Shown piece after piece: positions 16,849 through 25,740 of a DNA stretch of 60,728 nt; positions within the stretch are counted from its first letter, which is position 1, and each line of letters starts with the position of its first letter. The position numbers and the translations under genes were made by a program. Where the stretch lies: positions 1 through 60,728 of the forward strand of contig JAGBCU010000068.1 of assembly GCA_017937865.1 (NCBI GenBank), read 5' to 3'. The DNA is from Clostridia bacterium (GTDB taxonomy: Bacteria > Bacillota > Clostridia > Oscillospirales > Acutalibacteraceae). The notes under the pieces were generated by a model that saw only the letters and a program-made list of their open reading frames with translations, searched no databases and was not told the origin of the DNA.

Positions 16849-17746
16849 AATAAAATCCGTTACTAAAAAATACGGCAATTATACGGCAATTGAAAACATA
16901 AATCTTACTGTTAACGATTCCTCTGTTTTAGGTCTTGCCGGTTTTAACGGAAGCGGTAAAACAACGCTCCTTAACGTTTGTGCTGGTGTTTTTAAAGCAG
17001 ATAACGGTGCGGTTTACCTTGACGGTGAAGATGCATATAACAACGACAACAACCGCCTTTCTCTGTTTTACGTTTCCGATAACGCTTGGTTTCCTGCAGG
17101 ATCTACTGTAAAATCCGCAGCAAAATTCTATGCTAATTATTTTCCATCGTTAGACTTCAATGTTTTAGAAAAGGTGTGCGATATTTTCGGTATTAAGGTA
17201 ACCGCACCCGTAAGAAGTCTTTCAAAGGGTATGACAAAGCAGGCAATTCTCGCAATCGCATTTGCGGCAAAGCCTAAATACTTACTTATTGACGAAACCT
17301 TTGACGGTCTTGACCCTCATAAAAAGGAGATTTTAAGAAAGCTTCTTTTAGAATATATGAACGAAACGGAAGCTTCGGTTATAATCAGCTCTCACGATTT
17401 AAGCGAGATATCGGGCGTTTGTGACAGTATTGCAATTATAAACGGTAAAAACGTTGTGCTTAACTGCGCTATTGAAGATATAAGCGAGCATTTCAGAAAG
17501 GTTAAGCTTATGTTTACTCAGCCCGTTACAGAAAGTAAATTTTCAGGCATTAACCACAGAAACCTTAAGCTTTCAGGCAGAATGGCTACTCTTCTCGTTT
17601 ACGGAAATCCGGAGGAAGAAATAGAAAAGCTTGAAAAATTAAACCCCGAAGCAATAGAAACAGAGCTTCTCACACTTGAAGAAGTATTCTCAATAGAAAC
17701 GGAGGCAGTGACTGATTATGACAAAATCAAAACAATCTTTAAGTAA
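16841..17746 (+). CDS. ABC transporter ATP-binding protein
   Basis: 301-residue ATPase subunit. Walker A is GFNGSGKTT (about 34-42), the signature is LSKGMTKQ rather than LSGGQ, Walker B is YLLIDETFDGLD, and the switch His lies in SSHDLSE. A C-terminal extension of about 90 residues may contact the permease. It overlaps the regulator upstream and the permease gene downstream (about 29 bp), so the three are translationally coupled. Likely energises the permease for export or for sensing a cell-envelope compound. Confidence 0.93.
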   Translation: MIEIKSVTKKYGNYTAIENINLTVNDSSVLGLAGFNGSGKTTLLNVCAGVFKADNGAVYLDGEDAYNNDNNRLSLFYVSDNAWFPAGSTVKSAAKFYANYFPSLDFNVLEKVCDIFGIKVTAPVRSLSKGMTKQAILAIAFAAKPKYLLIDETFDGLDPHKKEILRKLLLEYMNETEASVIISSHDLSEISGVCDSIAIINGKNVVLNCAIEDISEHFRKVKLMFTQPVTESKFSGINHRNLKLSGRMATLLVYGNPEEEIEKLEKLNPEAIETELLTLEEVFSIETEAVTDYDKIKTIFK

Positions 17747-19892
17747 AAAAGTAAATCTGAATGATTTTTCAAATGCTATTTCCCCTTTAGGTGCAGTTTT
17801 GACCTTTGTATTTTGCCTTTTGTTTTTTATGTTTGTGTTACAACCCACAACGTATAACACCAGATTCGCTTTTGAGTTGACCAAACAACTTTCAATGGGC
17901 TCATTTCAAGCGTATCAATTCTCCTGCTCAGAATATGAAACGATACTATCTGTAGTTGCAGGTATTGTAATTGGTATGTGTCAATTCGAATTTCTTCACA
18001 GAAAAGCATATCTTACAACGCTTTTAAGCTTTGGTGTAAAAAGAGAAAAGCTTTTTAAACACCGTCTTCTTATACCTCTTGTTGTGTCGGTTGTGGTTAT
18101 ATTTATTACCGAATTGATCGCATTAGGTTTAAATATAAAGGTTATAGGATTTCAACCCGAATTACCTTTGATTTTCCTTGACAACATGTTTTGTATCCTC
18201 AAGTTTTTCTTGTACTCTTACACGGTTACTGTCATTTCTTGTGTTTTTACCGGCAGAACTATTGAAGCAATTTTATCGGCACTTTCTCTCACGGTTTTTG
18301 GTTACGTTGTTATATTCTTTATAGAGGCTGTTTTACCTTTTGCTCTTTACGGTAAGCCTGATAAAAACTTTTTGATGGACGGCCATATTCTTATGGTTCT
18401 TAATCCACTTGCAAACCTTTGGAACGAGATAAAAGACCTCGGTAATCAATACACATTCAACGAAAAGCATATTGCTTCCTTGATATCATCAATAATATGG
18501 TGTGTAGCTTGCTTGGTAATTTTTGTATTTCTCACAAAATATTTTAAAACCAAATACAAAAGCGAAAAAGCCGGCTTTAAAGGAATATACAAGCCTTTGC
18601 TTATTTCTGTTATTTCCACATTATCTATAGGTATTGCCTTTGCAGTTACTTATATTGCAGATCAATCATACATTAAAATATACGACAAAAAGGTTATCGT
18701 TTTAACTTTATTAATTATTTTAATTGGCGTTTTGTTGATAACTCCGGCTTTATATTTGATTGTTTACAAAAATGCAAAAAAATTGAAAACCGCTTTTGTT
18801 GGTGCAGGAATATCTATTGCGTTTATCGTAGCAATGTTTACTGTTTGCCTTACAGGTGTTTTCGGTACGTATAACTTACCACCCAAAACAAATGATATAG
18901 AATCAATAACGATTTCGTCACCCTTTGCAGCATTTGTACCGGTCGGCTATAACAGTTATTTTACAAATCCTTTCAATAATTACAGCGATTACTCTTTCAT
19001 TTTCAAAGATAAAGAAGATATTGACCTTATAAGAGAAACTCATCAGTTGTTATCAGTTGATGAAGAGGAAAAATATCCGTCAGACTTTATGATCAAATAC
19101 ACGTTAAAAAATGGCGAAACGATAGAAAGAAAGTTCAATCATATCAACCGTGAAGCTCTTGATAAAATATTACCCATCTGGGATAGTGATGAAATAAAGA
19201 ACTATTATCTTAAATTGTTTTTCCCTGATTATGATTTAGCTGATGAATCATTTGCTTCATGGATGCTTCTTAACGAATTAGGTCCTGTTTGTGATTATAC
19301 TTCAGACTATATTCAACTGTTTTTTGTTTCTAAACATAACGTAAAAACAGAAATACTAAACAGCGATAAAAAAGATGGTTTTACAGAAGCTCAGTATATC
19401 CAACTTAAAAACGCAATATATAAGGATTTTTGTGAAATATCTTATGAAGAATATTTTACACCTACTACTGAATATTACGGAACGTTGTATTTCGGTAGAT
19501 ACAACCATACTTTTTCGAAGTATCTTAAGGTGCATATAACTGCTGATATGAAAAACACCGTTGCATTTTTGGAAGGTCTTGAATTTTACGATACGCTTAT
19601 GTCAAAACAAGAAATACAACGAATGATAACTGTTGACATAAAAGAATTCACAGAAAATTTGTACGCCGACCATATTGCCTATAAATACCATGAGCCGTAC
19701 CTTGAATGTGATGATGAGTTATATTATGAGGATGTTTTTAACGTTATAGAAACTAAAGAAATAACTAAAAAAGAAGAAATCCAAAAAACTTTCAACAAAG
19801 CATATTCAAACTATCTTTTATATAATTCAGGTAAGCTTGTATTTGTAGAATTTGAAGACGGCAGCCGTATGACCTACGGTTTACCCGAATAA
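17718..19892 (+). CDS. Large ABC transporter permease with soluble domain
   Basis: 724 residues. The first 385 contain about ten membrane helices typical of YtrC/D-like permeases. The remainder (about 386-724) is hydrophilic and rich in Asp, Glu, Tyr and Phe, resembling the DUF6449-type domain of such permeases. Two similar beta/alpha segments (IEYTLKNGE-like and LEFEDGSR-like) hint at an internal repeat in that domain. The start ATG follows GGAGG by 12 bases, a slightly long spacing. Works with the preceding ATPase. The substrate is unknown. Confidence 0.8.
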   Translation: MTKSKQSLSKKVNLNDFSNAISPLGAVLTFVFCLLFFMFVLQPTTYNTRFAFELTKQLSMGSFQAYQFSCSEYETILSVVAGIVIGMCQFEFLHRKAYLTTLLSFGVKREKLFKHRLLIPLVVSVVVIFITELIALGLNIKVIGFQPELPLIFLDNMFCILKFFLYSYTVTVISCVFTGRTIEAILSALSLTVFGYVVIFFIEAVLPFALYGKPDKNFLMDGHILMVLNPLANLWNEIKDLGNQYTFNEKHIASLISSIIWCVACLVIFVFLTKYFKTKYKSEKAGFKGIYKPLLISVISTLSIGIAFAVTYIADQSYIKIYDKKVIVLTLLIILIGVLLITPALYLIVYKNAKKLKTAFVGAGISIAFIVAMFTVCLTGVFGTYNLPPKTNDIESITISSPFAAFVPVGYNSYFTNPFNNYSDYSFIFKDKEDIDLIRETHQLLSVDEEEKYPSDFMIKYTLKNGETIERKFNHINREALDKILPIWDSDEIKNYYLKLFFPDYDLADESFASWMLLNELGPVCDYTSDYIQLFFVSKHNVKTEILNSDKKDGFTEAQYIQLKNAIYKDFCEISYEEYFTPTTEYYGTLYFGRYNHTFSKYLKVHITADMKNTVAFLEGLEFYDTLMSKQEIQRMITVDIKEFTENLYADHIAYKYHEPYLECDDELYYEDVFNVIETKEITKKEEIQKTFNKAYSNYLLYNSGKLVFVEFEDGSRMTYGLPE

Positions 19893-19906
19893 ATTGGAGG
19901 GATATT

Positions 19907-20320
19907 ATGAAAAAGCTTGTTATAATTCTTATCTCTTGTGTGCTTGTTGTTTTAGCAGCTTTTGGTGTATATAAATTATGGTATATCCCCGTTTATTGCG
20001 ATATCGAAATCGGTATTTCAAAGCCCGTTGAAGAAACAGATAAATATTGGGAAAACTATCACGTTGCTTGGAATAATCTTCCCGAAAGCAAAGATTGGAT
20101 GTTAAATGAATTAGTTGAAAAAAACAATACTTTCAGGATGGACTTTTTTGAAAAACACAAGGACGACAAATTTCATATAATGGTTGATGTTAATTTTGAA
20201 AACGACAAAACAATAATCACCTATCACGGTAATATAACCGACAGTGAAACAGGCAAAACCGAAGACTTTAAAAAAGACCTTGTTTTTGATTTCGTTTTAA
20301 CAGAAAAGGTAACTGAATAG
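19907..20320 (+). CDS. Membrane-anchored protein of unknown function
   Basis: 137 residues with one N-terminal hydrophobic segment (4-25) that could be a signal anchor, then a polar domain with many Glu, Lys and Trp and a closing beta-rich half. It follows the permease by 14 bp with a strong TTGGAGGG site, so it is the last gene of the GntR-ABC operon and probably sits outside the membrane near the transporter. No family recognised. Confidence 0.65.
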   Translation: MKKLVIILISCVLVVLAAFGVYKLWYIPVYCDIEIGISKPVEETDKYWENYHVAWNNLPESKDWMLNELVEKNNTFRMDFFEKHKDDKFHIMVDVNFENDKTIITYHGNITDSETGKTEDFKKDLVFDFVLTEKVTE

Positions 20321-20325
20321 TACAA

Positions 20326-20367
20326 AAACGGTGCAGATTGGTTTTTCAATCTGCACCGTTTACTTTT
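20326..20367. terminator. Terminator between GntR-ABC operon and rmuC
   Basis: AAACGGTGCAGATTG/CAATCTGCACCGTTT stem followed by TACTTTTTTG. It lies between convergent genes. Confidence 0.92.
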
Positions 20368-20378
20368 TTGTTTTCAGG

Positions 20379-21656
20379 TTATTCTGTGTATTCAGTTAAT
20401 TCAAGAACTTCCCCTGCAACACCTGAATCCAATTCTTCAACGCCTTTTAATTTTCGTTGAATCATATCGTTTCTGTGCTTTGCTTCGTCAAGAGATTTTC
20501 CTGCTTCGTCAATTTTCTTTCTTGCTTTTTCAAGAACTGTACCGAAGGTTTCGTATTGAGCCTTTGCAGCACCTAAAATCTTTCTTACCTCGTCTGCCTT
20601 TTCATTTATAGCCATAGCCTTGAAGCCCATAGCAAATGAATTAAGAAGTGCAGTAATGGTTGAGGGACCTGCAATCATAACGTTCTGAGCCTGAAGCTTT
20701 TCAGCTATACCGCTTTTTGAGGAAGCAATTTCAGCATAAAGACCCTCGGTTGCAAGGTAAAGCACCGCAAAGGGTGTTGTTTTTGGAACAACGATATATT
20801 TTTTAATATCCTTTGCTTCTGCAAGAACTCTGTCTTCAAGGGCTTTTCTTGCCGCCTGAAGAGCAACGGGGTCTGCATTGTCAGCCGCATCGCAAACTCT
20901 CACGTAATCTTCAAGAGGAAATTTTGAGTCAATAGGAAGATAAATATCCTCGCCCTTTTTGTCGCTGTTAGGGAATTTAATAGCAAACTCTACGTGCTCT
21001 GTGTTATTTTTAGGAGAATAGTTTTTAACGTAAAGACCGGGGATTGTCTGATCAAGGATTGCCTCAAGCTGAACCTCTGCCCAAGTACCTCTTGCCTTAA
21101 CGTTTGTAAGAATTCTGTTAAGAGAGGTTACGTTTGTTGTAACGCCTTGTGAAAGCTCTTTCATTTCACCCAGAGATTTATAAACGTTTTCAAGCTGTTC
21201 GGAAACAGTTTTGAATGAAGAATTAAGACGGGTCGTAAGAGTTGAGGTAAGCTTTTCGTCAACGGTTACTCGCATTTCCTCAAGCTTCTTTTCGTTGCTC
21301 TCTTGCATACGGGCAATAGATTCGCTAAAGACCTTTGCCTGCCTTTCGGAGCTTTGAAGGTTTTGCTCTTGTATTAATTTAAGAGAAGCCGATATTTTTT
21401 CAGTAAGGTCAATTCGGCTTTGATAATTTTCTTTGAGCATCTCGTTAAGCCTTGCATCAACCTTGCCGAGAGCCACCGAGGTTTCTTCACGGGAATCCTT
21501 ACTTGCCCTTGCCATTTCCTCACGGTTACGGCGGAATTCCTCGTAAATAGCATCGTTATTTTTATTCTTTTTAAGAGAGAGCAGAAGAACGATGCAGATA
21601 ATTGATAGCGCTATAGTTAATGCACCAAAAATAATAAGTAAAATTTCTGTGTTCAT
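20379..21656 (-). CDS. rmuC: DNA recombination protein RmuC
   Basis: RmuC-family protein, 425 residues, a predicted nuclease-like protein limiting inversions at short inverted repeats in E. coli. It has one N-terminal membrane helix (about 5-27), a long coiled coil (30-175), then the conserved core with RGTWAEVQLEAILDQ, DSKFPLEDY, VPKTTPFAVLYLATEGLYAE and the SPSTITALLNS-like segment. A C-terminal coiled region and acidic tail follow. Monocistronic. Notable because this window is rich in exactly the kind of inverted repeats RmuC is thought to affect. Confidence 0.95.
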   Translation of the reverse strand: MNTEILLIIFGALTIALSIICIVLLLSLKKNKNNDAIYEEFRRNREEMARASKDSREETSVALGKVDARLNEMLKENYQSRIDLTEKISASLKLIQEQNLQSSERQAKVFSESIARMQESNEKKLEEMRVTVDEKLTSTLTTRLNSSFKTVSEQLENVYKSLGEMKELSQGVTTNVTSLNRILTNVKARGTWAEVQLEAILDQTIPGLYVKNYSPKNNTEHVEFAIKFPNSDKKGEDIYLPIDSKFPLEDYVRVCDAADNADPVALQAARKALEDRVLAEAKDIKKYIVVPKTTPFAVLYLATEGLYAEIASSKSGIAEKLQAQNVMIAGPSTITALLNSFAMGFKAMAINEKADEVRKILGAAKAQYETFGTVLEKARKKIDEAGKSLDEAKHRNDMIQRKLKGVEELDSGVAGEVLELTEYTE

Positions 21657-21729
21657 ATACTTAATTTTCTTTCTTATTTGTGTTTACTTCTAAAAACTTA
21701 TATGCTTTTTTGAAACGGTAATTTTTTGC

Positions 21730-21855
21730 GATGTACCACCCACCGTTGCCGTTGCAACGGTCCCCCCTCCTTTTTGCAAGCAAAAAAGAGGGATAGACTT
21801 CGTAAACATTTACTTTTTTTATAAATCGTTTCTTTTCCAAGCATCCGGCATCTTA
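21730..21855. repeat. Mosaic hairpin repeat
   Basis: Same family as at 3990 and at the window ends: CCACCCACC, hairpin CGTTGCCGTTGCAACG, GGTCCCCCCTCC, hairpin TTTTTGCaaGCAAAAA, AGAGGGATAG-CTTCG, then CATCCGGCATC. Confidence 0.8.
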
Positions 21856-21861
21856 ATATTG

Positions 21862-22036
21862 GCGATATACAAGCGGGGCTTGTGCGATATATTTTGTTAC
21901 ACAAAACGCGATATATTTCGCTACGCTCAACGCGATATGATATAAATCCTTACTGTTCTCGTGCCGTAGGCACATATCGCACCGAAGGTATATCGCAACG
22001 TCAGTTATATCGCAAATCCGTCAGGATTTATATCGC
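21862..22036. repeat. Iterated core-hairpin array, GCGATAT type
   Basis: Four forward GCGATAT copies (21862, 21884, 21908, 21932) are followed by four inverted copies ATATCGC (21974, 21990, 22007, 22030). The gaps hold small hairpins of unrelated sequence: ACAAGCgggGCTTGT, TTTTGTtacACAAAA, GTGCCgtaGGCAC, ACCgaaGGT, AACgtcaGTT, AAATCCgtcaGGATTT. In the inverted half the hairpins fill the gaps exactly. No coding signal. Confidence 0.85.
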
Positions 22037-22073
22037 GGCGCTCACGCGCTATTGCCACTTGAAAAACCAAAAG

Positions 22074-22323
22074 TGACGTGATATGAAAGGATAATTTACT
22101 CGTGGATTAATTTTTCTTAGATTGCGTCAGATTTGTGAATTTGAGACCCGAAGCTGTACAAGGGTACTGCGAGTGGTCGCAAAGTCGCAAAGATGACGTG
22201 ATATGTCTGGATAAATTATATGAGTGAATAATTTTTCTTAGATTGCGTCAGATTTGAGTTTTTGTAAACCGAAGCTGTATGAAGATACTGCGAGGTGAGC
22301 AAAACTCAAAGATGACGTGATAT
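22074..22323. repeat. Tandem copies B and C of the structured hairpin
   Basis: Two direct repeats of about 120 bp, bounded by three TGACGTGATAT motifs (starts 22074, 22194, 22313). Each holds a hairpin (22124-22199 and 22245-22318) with outer stem GCGTCA/TGACGT, tandem G-A mismatches, a long middle stem, conserved internal loop CCGAAG/CGAG, and an apical stem (TGTAC/GTACT or TGTAT/ATACT). On the minus strand they form the 3' region of glpK. Confidence 0.85.
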
Positions 22324-22331
22324 AAGGAAAA

Positions 22332-23837
22332 TTACATTTCTTCCCAGTCGCGTGAACGACTAACTGCCTTGTGCCATCCCTTGAGAGCAGCTTCGCGTGT
22401 ATCGTTGTCGATAGCGGGAACGAAAATGCGGTCTACCTCACGGGCTTTTTCAATTTCGTCAAAATCCTTCCAGAAGCCAACGGCAAGACCTGCCATATAT
22501 GCGGCACCAAGGGCGGTTGTTTCAACTAATTTGGGGCGATTAACCTTTGAAGAGATAAGGTTTGATTGAATCTGAAGCATAACGTTACTTACAGATGCAC
22601 CGCCGTCAACTCTCATTTCGCTTAAAATAATGTTGCTGTCTTTAGTCATAGCGTCAACAAGGTCAGTTACCTGATAAGCAATACTCTCAAGAACAGCTCT
22701 TGCAAAATGAGCTCTGTTTGTGCCACGGGTAAGACCTACAATACAGCCTCTTGCATACATATCCCAATAAGGTGCACCAAGACCTGTAAAGGCAGGTACA
22801 AGATAAATGCCGTTTGCATCCTTTACGCTTTCTGCAAGGAAATCACATTCGCTGGGCTCTGAAATAAGCCTTAATTCATCACGAAGCCATTTTATAACTG
22901 AGCCTGCATTGAAAGCACTACCTTCAAGGTCATAGGTAACCTTGCCGTTAATACCCCAAGCGATACCCTCTATAAGATTATTCTTTGAGTGAATTCTCTT
23001 GTCACCCGTATTCATAAGAAGGAAGCAACCCGTACCGTAAGTGTTTTTTGCCTGACCGGCATTAAAGCAAGCCTGACCGAAAAGGGCTGCCTGCTGGTCA
23101 CCGATAGCGCCTGAAATGGGGATGCCTGCTAATTCTTTAAGACCGGGAACGTTTTCAGAAACATAACCGTAAACAGAGCTACTTTCCTTTACCTCGGGAA
23201 GAATATTCATAGGAATACCTAATTTTGAACAAAGGTATTCATCCCAACAAAGCTTTTCAATATCAAAAAGCATTGTTCTTGCGGCGTTACTGTAGTCGGT
23301 AATATGAACCTGCTTGTCGGTAAGATTCCAGATAAGCCAGGTTTCAACAGTACCGAAAAGAAGTCTGTTTTCGCTTGCAAGCGTTCTCGCCTCAGGAACG
23401 TTATCAAGAATCCATTTGATTTTTGTTGCACTGAAATATGCATCTATAAGAAGACCCGTATGCTCTTTTACGTAATCCTCAAGGCCTTCTTCCTTAAGCT
23501 TTTCGCAAATAGGTGCAGTTCTTCTGCATTGCCATACGATAGCATTATAAACGGGCTTACCTGTTTCCTTATCCCAAAGAATTGTTGTTTCTCTCTGATT
23601 TGTAATACCTATTGTGGCAATTTCCTTAGGATTGATTTTTCCGTTTATTAATGCGGAAGAAAGTGAACGAAGCTGTGAATCAAGTATTTCATAAGGGTTA
23701 TGCTCAACCCAGCCTGAATTAGGATAAATCTGTTCAAACTCAAACTGTGCTTTTGAAATAATTCTGCCTTTTTTGTCAAAAACAATCGTTCTTGAGCTTG
23801 TTGTACCCTGGTCAAGTGCTAATACATATTTTTTCAT
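22332..23837 (-). CDS. glpK: Glycerol kinase
   Basis: FGGY-family kinase turning glycerol into sn-glycerol 3-phosphate. 501 residues, normal length. Signatures: [15 protein letters not shown] (phosphate-binding loop), [50 protein letters not shown], and [10 protein letters not shown] near the end. Strong TTGGAGGG site. It is the last gene of the malQ-HAD-dockerin-glpK run, and no glpF or glpD is adjacent. Its 3' region on the minus strand contains the two-copy structured repeat. Confidence 0.98.
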   Translation of the reverse strand: MKKYVLALDQGTTSSRTIVFDKKGRIISKAQFEFEQIYPNSGWVEHNPYEILDSQLRSLSSALINGKINPKEIATIGITNQRETTILWDKETGKPVYNAIVWQCRRTAPICEKLKEEGLEDYVKEHTGLLIDAYFSATKIKWILDNVPEARTLASENRLLFGTVETWLIWNLTDKQVHITDYSNAARTMLFDIEKLCWDEYLCSKLGIPMNILPEVKESSSVYGYVSENVPGLKELAGIPISGAIGDQQAALFGQACFNAGQAKNTYGTGCFLLMNTGDKRIHSKNNLIEGIAWGINGKVTYDLEGSAFNAGSVIKWLRDELRLISEPSECDFLAESVKDANGIYLVPAFTGLGAPYWDMYARGCIVGLTRGTNRAHFARAVLESIAYQVTDLVDAMTKDSNIILSEMRVDGGASVSNVMLQIQSNLISSKVNRPKLVETTALGAAYMAGLAVGFWKDFDEIEKAREVDRIFVPAIDNDTREAALKGWHKAVSRSRDWEEM

Positions 23838-23855
23838 ATCAAGCCCTCCAAATTA

Positions 23856-24932
23856 TTAATCCCATTGGAAATTTGTATACTCAATAATGTGATATCTCTT
23901 CATTTCAGTATCTTTGATTTTTGTTTTACCCGTTGAAATTGATCCAACCGAGGTAACTGCCTCGTAAATATAAGCATATTCATCGTATGAAACTGTATAG
24001 CTCGTTACTCTACCCCCTGTTTCTCTGTCAAGAAGAATTTCAACCTTTAAAACACAATCTCTGAACTCTCTTGTCATAACGGGGTTTGTTGTACCGCTAC
24101 TTATAATTTTTGAAAGTGCACCCGTTGATGCTGCTATCATACGCTGTGTATCTAAAACCTTATCATAGCTTTTTTCCGCAGCGTTTTCCATTACGGTATC
24201 GTATAAAGCAACTTCGATTGTGGCTATCGGTACTCCGTTTGCGTTTTCGCTCATATTAAATCTGATTCCGTAAACGTCATCAGCTGTAAGCTGGGAAACG
24301 AAGGTCTGACCCTCAACGGAAATACCGTCGTAACAGCTACTACCCTTATTAACGAGAGTCTTAACGCTATCAGCATCGCTTTCGGTAAGCTTTTCTGTTA
24401 CCATATTAGTTATTGTACCAACGGAATTACCTAAGTTTATACCAATAAACTCAACTGCACCGATTTTTAAACCGTCCAAATAAAGTGCTTGTGTTTCGCA
24501 TTTTGTAAAACCAGCATTAAGAGTTTCTGTTTCGGGATTTTTAATATTATTCAAGTAATAATTAAAAATCTCAATTGCTTCATCTTCAGTAATTTCTTGG
24601 GAATTAGTAGTAAAACCGGAAAAAGCACCCTTCGGCTTTAATGATGTAAGACCTGCAGTGTAACGAAGAATCTGACGGGCATCAAATATAGTGATTATAC
24701 CATCGCAATCGATATCGGCATTAGCAAAAATAGCTATTTCTGATTCACTTATTGTTCCGGATGCAACCTGTAATACTAATAAAACATCTTCAATATTTAC
24801 CTTTGAATCGCCATCCGCATCACCCATAAGCCCCGGCACCTCGTAATAAACAGCGTTTGAAACAAGGCTTGTCGATAATATTGAAAAAAGTATGCAAGCT
24901 ACGGTTATTACTGCCGTTAATTTTTTTAACAC
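23856..24932 (-). CDS. Secreted dockerin-domain protein
   Basis: 358 residues: signal peptide (1-27), then a complete type I dockerin (about 36-95) with two calcium-binding repeats, GDADGDSKVNIEDVLLVLQ and ADIDCDGIITIFDARQILR, each ending in a recognition helix. The rest (100-358) is an unrecognised mainly beta domain. The start is GTG after AAGGGGG. Dockerins dock secreted proteins to cohesin-bearing scaffolds, and no cohesin lies in this window. It sits oddly between HAD and glpK genes (12 and 18 bp gaps), which suggests one transcript. Confidence 0.85.
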   Translation of the reverse strand: MLKKLTAVITVACILFSILSTSLVSNAVYYEVPGLMGDADGDSKVNIEDVLLVLQVASGTISESEIAIFANADIDCDGIITIFDARQILRYTAGLTSLKPKGAFSGFTTNSQEITEDEAIEIFNYYLNNIKNPETETLNAGFTKCETQALYLDGLKIGAVEFIGINLGNSVGTITNMVTEKLTESDADSVKTLVNKGSSCYDGISVEGQTFVSQLTADDVYGIRFNMSENANGVPIATIEVALYDTVMENAAEKSYDKVLDTQRMIAASTGALSKIISSGTTNPVMTREFRDCVLKVEILLDRETGGRVTSYTVSYDEYAYIYEAVTSVGSISTGKTKIKDTEMKRYHIIEYTNFQWD

Positions 24933-24944
24933 TCAAACGCCCCC

Positions 24945-25736
24945 TTACTTTATTGCGTCTAAAATATCTTTTACAGACCCGAGCACGTAATCGGGATTCA
25001 CGTCGCTTTTCTCGCAATCCTCAAGAGTTGTTTCGCCTGAAAGAACGAGAATTGAGGTAACCCCTGCATTTACGCCTGTTTTTACGTCTGTATAAATTCT
25101 GTCGCCTACCATTGCGATTTTATCGTAATCAACACCCTCTCTTTTTGCGAGGATATCAATCATTGTTCTGTCGGGCTTGCCTAAGAAACGAGGTCTTCTT
25201 TTTACTGCGTTTTCAAACATATCTGCAAAGCTACCGCAATCAGGAAGATATCTTCCTCCTTCAATGGGGCAAACCATATCTATATTCGTTGCATAATAAT
25301 CTGCACCTGCATCGAGAAGGTCGCAAACTATACGGATTTTTTTGTAATCAAGCTCGGTATCGTAGCCTAAAAGAACGGTATCGGCACCCACGCCGTCTTC
25401 GCTGATATTTACGTTATAGTTTTTAAGCTCTTTTTTAAGAGATTCGGTTCCGCAAACGTAAACGAGAGAATCTTTTTTATTCTCTTGCAAAAACATTCCT
25501 GCAGCCATACCCGAAGTAAAAACATTTTCACTTTCACAAGGGAAGCCGAGAGAACGCATTTTCTCAACGTAATCAAACGCATTTTTTGATGAATTATTTG
25601 TAAGGAAAATAAAGTTCTTTCCTTGTGCTTTTAATGTTTCAAGAAAATCCTTTGCGCCGTCAATAGGGTCATAGCCTAAATTAACGGTTCCATCCATATC
25701 AAGCAAAAATAAGGTTATGTCTTTTAACTGTGCCAT
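24945..25736 (-). CDS. HAD-IIA family sugar phosphatase (NagD-like)
   Basis: 263 residues from the ATG with GGCAGGTAA six bases upstream; a slightly longer frame overlaps malQ. Motif I is LLDMDGTVNLG, motif II FLTNNSS, the cap begins CGTESLK, and motif IV is MVGDRIYTDVKTG. HAD-IIA enzymes dephosphorylate sugar phosphates such as glycerol 3-phosphate or p-nitrophenyl phosphate. Being upstream of glpK, a glycerol-phosphate phosphatase role is possible but unproven. Confidence 0.93.
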   Translation of the reverse strand: MAQLKDITLFLLDMDGTVNLGYDPIDGAKDFLETLKAQGKNFIFLTNNSSKNAFDYVEKMRSLGFPCESENVFTSGMAAGMFLQENKKDSLVYVCGTESLKKELKNYNVNISEDGVGADTVLLGYDTELDYKKIRIVCDLLDAGADYYATNIDMVCPIEGGRYLPDCGSFADMFENAVKRRPRFLGKPDRTMIDILAKREGVDYDKIAMVGDRIYTDVKTGVNAGVTSILVLSGETTLEDCEKSDVNPDYVLGSVKDILDAIK

Positions 25737-25740
25737 AATA

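Noticed and set aside
21862..22323. CRISPR array
   Set aside because: Repeats are 7 bp or about 120 bp, spacers are self-complementary hairpins, and no cas genes are present.
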